This document shows positions 61,430 through 64,000 of a DNA stretch of 64,000 nt, piece after piece. The first letter of the stretch is position 1. Each line of letters begins with the position of its first letter. Origin of the DNA: Klebsiella quasivariicola (lineage in GTDB: Bacteria; Pseudomonadota; Gammaproteobacteria; Enterobacterales; Enterobacteriaceae); assembly GCF_002269255.1 (NCBI RefSeq), contig NZ_CP022823.1, positions 4,278,001 through 4,342,000 of the forward strand, in the 5' to 3' direction. The notes below the pieces were generated by a model that saw only the letters and a program-made list of their open reading frames with translations, was not told where the DNA came from and ran no database searches. Both the position numbers and the translations under genes were made by a program.

Positions 61430-62535
61430 CGCCGCGCCATACAGTTAGCCCGCCGCTCATCGACCCGTTTCGCAAACCACGCCGTCGTCAGATTACGGGT
61501 AATTTTCGGACTCTCAAGCTGGATCCCCGGCAACATTTCCCGCGGCAGGGCTTTGCCCGCTTTTTTATCGGCAAGACGGAAAACCTGTTGATAGAGATCG
61601 GTCTTCTCAAACGCCAGGCTGTCGCCCTTTTTCAGCTGACGATGGATCTCGCTGTCGCTCATTCCCAGCTGACCCGCCAGACGGCGCACCGCCAGCTCGG
61701 TATTACCCGGTTCATCGCTGTCGTAGCGGATAAGGTCGCCATCGAGCGCCAGCTTCACCCCGCTGGCTTTCACCACCGCGTTCTGGAAGGCGGCGTTACG
61801 GCTGGCATACCAGCCGGCGTTGAAATCGGCAAAGCGGTACAGCGGCACGCTGTAACTGGCCGGGTAGTTCAGCAGATGATAGGTGCCAAACCACAGACCA
61901 CCGCGCAGGCTAAAGACCTCCTGGCGCACCGTGCCGTTCATTTTCCACGGGTAGCCGGAGGTGTGCTGCTCGGCAAAGGCAATGCTGACCTGCATCGGCC
62001 CGCCGGTATGCACCGGGTTAAGCGAACCGAACAGCTTCTGCCCCATCGGCACCATCCCGATAAAGTCATCAAAAATAGCGCTCAGCTGCTTTTCCGTCTT
62101 CACGTTGTCCAGACGGTCGCTGTAGCTTTTGCCGTTTGGCGAGGTGATCTTCAGCGCGGTATGGACCAGAAACAGCGGAATGTGCATTTTTTCCGCCCGG
62201 CGGTCGATCTCCTGCCAGGCAATTTTATTCAGCCCCGGCACTACCGGATCGGACTGATAGTTAGACTCCTGCTGCGCCACCGCCAGCACCGAGCAGACAT
62301 TCTCTTCCGTCGGCGCCAGCTTCTGGCTGTCAAACGCGGTAGCGATGGCCTGCGCCCAGGCCTCTCGATCCTTAACGCTGGCGGGCATTTTCTGCCGCAC
62401 CACCGACGCCACGTCTACGGGCTTCTCCCCCTCTTTCAACACCGGGGCCTGCTGGCTGGTACAGGCGCTCAGCACCATCGCCGCCAGCAGCGGCAACGAA
62501 CCGGGAATAATGCGCGATAAACGTGCGGCCATCAT
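61426..62535 (-). CDS. yaiW: Outer-membrane lipoprotein YaiW (DUF1615)
   Basis: A 369-residue lipoprotein with signal peptide and lipobox LSAC (Cys near 25, next residue Thr), followed by the DUF1615 domain (about 50-365). E. coli YaiW is a palmitoylated outer-membrane protein that works with SbmA in uptake of proline-rich peptides such as Bac7. It is 15 bases downstream of sbmA, so the two form an operon. An ATG one codon downstream has equally good spacing to AAGGA. Confidence 0.94.
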   Translation of the reverse strand: MMAARLSRIIPGSLPLLAAMVLSACTSQQAPVLKEGEKPVDVASVVRQKMPASVKDREAWAQAIATAFDSQKLAPTEENVCSVLAVAQQESNYQSDPVVPGLNKIAWQEIDRRAEKMHIPLFLVHTALKITSPNGKSYSDRLDNVKTEKQLSAIFDDFIGMVPMGQKLFGSLNPVHTGGPMQVSIAFAEQHTSGYPWKMNGTVRQEVFSLRGGLWFGTYHLLNYPASYSVPLYRFADFNAGWYASRNAAFQNAVVKASGVKLALDGDLIRYDSDEPGNTELAVRRLAGQLGMSDSEIHRQLKKGDSLAFEKTDLYQQVFRLADKKAGKALPREMLPGIQLESPKITRNLTTAWFAKRVDERRANCMARR

Positions 62536-62550
62536 GCTTCCTTGTCTTGA

Positions 62551-63771
62551 TTAACGTAATGTCGGGATCGCTTCCTGCAGCGGTTTGCCGTCCAGCTCGC
62601 GTTCAAAACTACGCAGACGTTTATAGATGGACATCAGTTCCACCAGCGTCGTCCACGAGCTGATCAGGTACTGGAACGAACCGCGCACCTGGCCGAAGAC
62701 GTTGGTAATTTGCGTCATCAGCCCAAGGGTAATCGTACCGGCAACGATCGACGGAAACAGCAGGAAAAGGCCGAAAACGTTATCCACCTGCAGATAGAGA
62801 ATGCGGGCGATATTGAAATACATATAGTGGAAATAGAGACGGAAATAGTTGCGACGCACTGCGCGGAACAGCTCGCGCACCGTCGGCGGCGTGGCGCGGG
62901 TTTCATCGTCCTCGCCGTAGACCAGCTCTTTACGATACGCCGCTTCCACGCGCTGGTTTTTAAACTCCAGACCCGGCAGCTTAATCCCCACCACCGCCAG
63001 CAGGCCGGTGCCCATCAGCGACCAGACGATAGCGGCAATCACCAGGCCATACGGCAGATGACCAACGATGGGCAGGTCGGGAACGTGTTCGGAGAGCGTC
63101 ACCAGCACCGGCAGGAAGGCGATCAGGGTCATCACCGCGTTGATAAAGCTCACCCCCATATCTTCGAGGGTGGAAGCAAAACGCATGGTATCTTCCTGCA
63201 CACGCTGCGCGGCGCCTTCGATATGGCGCAGATGCTGCCAGTGGGCCATATAGTGTTCGTTCATCGCCGTGCGCCAGCGGAAGACGTAGTGGCTGACGAA
63301 GAAGTTGTTCATCACGCCAATGATCACCGCGATGATCGCGATGCCGAGAAAGACGCCGATTTCCTGATAAAACTGGTTGATGCTGACCTTATGCGGGGTG
63401 GCCAGCGCGCTCTGGATCAGGTCGTAAAATGGCGCGTACCAGGCGTTGATCGCCACGCCCACTTCCACCAGAAACCAGGTGACGAAGATGATGAGCGACG
63501 TGCCGAGAATCGACCAGTACTGCCAGCGATGGGGGCAGTAAATAAACCAGAAGATCGCAAACACGCCGACGCAAAACAGATAGTAAGCGTAGAACACCAG
63601 ATAATTAAGCGACCAAAAGCGCGCCGCGCTGATTGCCACATTGTGCGATGCTCCGGTGACCCGCAGCAGCCAGTCGCCGCCGCCCGCCTGCCAAAAAATC
63701 ACGGCCAGTAGCGACCAGATTAAGGCAGAAATAAAAAACGGCCCCGGTTTGGGGAAAAAAGATTTAAACAT
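62551..63771 (-). CDS. sbmA: Peptide antibiotic transporter SbmA
   Basis: A 406-residue inner-membrane protein that imports microcins B17 and J25, bleomycin and proline-rich peptides by proton exchange. The SbmA/BacA family resembles the membrane domain of ABC exporters without an ATPase. About eight hydrophobic helices; conserved FVTWFLVEVGVAINAWYAPFYDL and HIEGAAQRVQEDTMRFAS are intact. The second of two adjacent ATGs (63771) is preferred from AGGAG spacing and E. coli length. Confidence 0.95.
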   Translation of the reverse strand: MFKSFFPKPGPFFISALIWSLLAVIFWQAGGGDWLLRVTGASHNVAISAARFWSLNYLVFYAYYLFCVGVFAIFWFIYCPHRWQYWSILGTSLIIFVTWFLVEVGVAINAWYAPFYDLIQSALATPHKVSINQFYQEIGVFLGIAIIAVIIGVMNNFFVSHYVFRWRTAMNEHYMAHWQHLRHIEGAAQRVQEDTMRFASTLEDMGVSFINAVMTLIAFLPVLVTLSEHVPDLPIVGHLPYGLVIAAIVWSLMGTGLLAVVGIKLPGLEFKNQRVEAAYRKELVYGEDDETRATPPTVRELFRAVRRNYFRLYFHYMYFNIARILYLQVDNVFGLFLLFPSIVAGTITLGLMTQITNVFGQVRGSFQYLISSWTTLVELMSIYKRLRSFERELDGKPLQEAIPTLR

Positions 63772-63888
63772 CATTGTCTCCTGCTAACTTCTTATCGTTC
63801 TGCTATTGCTGTGTACGACGCATACGCCGGCCGCCGCGTGGGTGCGCTCTCGCGGGGCAGACGAATGATAAGACCGGATATCAACAGC

Positions 63889-64000
63889 TTAGTTCTGCTG
63901 CCAGGCGTGCAGAATTGTTTCTGTGGGTTTCACCTGTAAAGGATTGCCAGGAACGGTCAGCGTACGCCACACCTCATTGTAGTGGGCGATAAGCGTCGCG
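63889..64000 (-). CDS. C-terminal end of an unrecognised protein
   Basis: On the minus strand a reading frame enters from the right edge and stops at 63889-63891 (TAA). The 36 visible codons read ATLIAHYNEVWRTLTVPG, then NPLQVKPTETILHAWQQN. This is too little for a family call. It lies 118 bases upstream of sbmA on the same strand. In E. coli the neighbour here is ampH, transcribed away from sbmA, so this is a different gene. Confidence 0.5.
   Translation of the reverse strand, partial: ATLIAHYNEVWRTLTVPGNPLQVKPTETILHAWQQN

Noticed and set aside
1..64000. tRNA, rRNA, prophage and insertion-sequence content
   Set aside because: No cloverleaf-like gene, rRNA motif, integrase, transposase or phage structural gene was seen on either strand.

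Overview
The window looks like chromosomal DNA of a Klebsiella-type enterobacterium. It is GC-rich, and nearly every backbone protein aligns end to end, from memory, with its Escherichia coli K-12 counterpart. The gene order follows the E. coli stretch sbmA-yaiW-ddlA-iraP-phoA-psiF-proC-aroL-rdgC-mak-sbcCD-phoBR-brnQ-proY-malZ-acpH-queA-tgt-secDF-tsx-nrdR-ribD-nusB-thiL-dxs-ispA-thiI-panE-yajR, read from right to left. No tRNA, rRNA, CRISPR array, prophage or intact insertion sequence was seen. The genus call is inference; nothing here separates species within the Klebsiella group.

Left end (1-3.3 kb): an accessory sugar/polyol module made of a truncated TIM-barrel isomerase, an MFS transporter and a Gfo/Idh/MocA dehydrogenase, with palindromes in the control region that resemble RpiR-type operators. 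From 3.4 to 26.7 kb comes conserved backbone: yajR, yajQ, panE-yajL, thiI, xseB-ispA-dxs (isoprenoid precursors), yajO, ribD-ribE-nusB-thiL-pgpA (riboflavin, thiamine, antitermination), nrdR, yajI, tsx, yajC-secD-secF (Sec export) and queA-tgt (queuosine). It is interrupted by a broken AHSA1-type gene (7.1 kb) and a VOC protein/YafY-type regulator pair (19.1-20.2 kb).

The main accessory block lies between acpH and malZ (26.8-36.3 kb). It holds a 2-Cys peroxiredoxin; a five-gene operon with an ascorbate/galactitol-type PTS (IIA, IIB, IIC), a PfkB kinase and a Bacillus-like class II fructose-bisphosphate aldolase; and a cluster of a YtcJ-like amidohydrolase, a membrane-anchored ABM-domain protein and a YcaC-like hydrolase, with a divergent LysR regulator. 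A divergent ERIC element sits inside the second cluster. The substrates of both systems cannot be read from the sequence, and these are the best candidates for undescribed biology.

From 36.3 to 63.9 kb the backbone resumes with malZ, proY, brnQ, the phosphate two-component system phoB-phoR, the sbcDC nuclease, mak, rdgC, ppnP, the TyrR-type aroL-yaiA-aroM group, a DUF2076 gene, yaiI, proC, psiF, the Pho-regulated phoA, iraP, an MdtG-like efflux pump, an extensin-like protein, ddlA, yaiZ, yaiY and sbmA-yaiW. Compared with E. coli, araJ (between sbcC and mak) and the diguanylate cyclase gene dgcC (between psiF and proC) are missing. The araJ position holds a 310-bp palindromic element with three internal 65-bp tandem repeats. 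The right edge cuts an unrecognised minus-strand gene.
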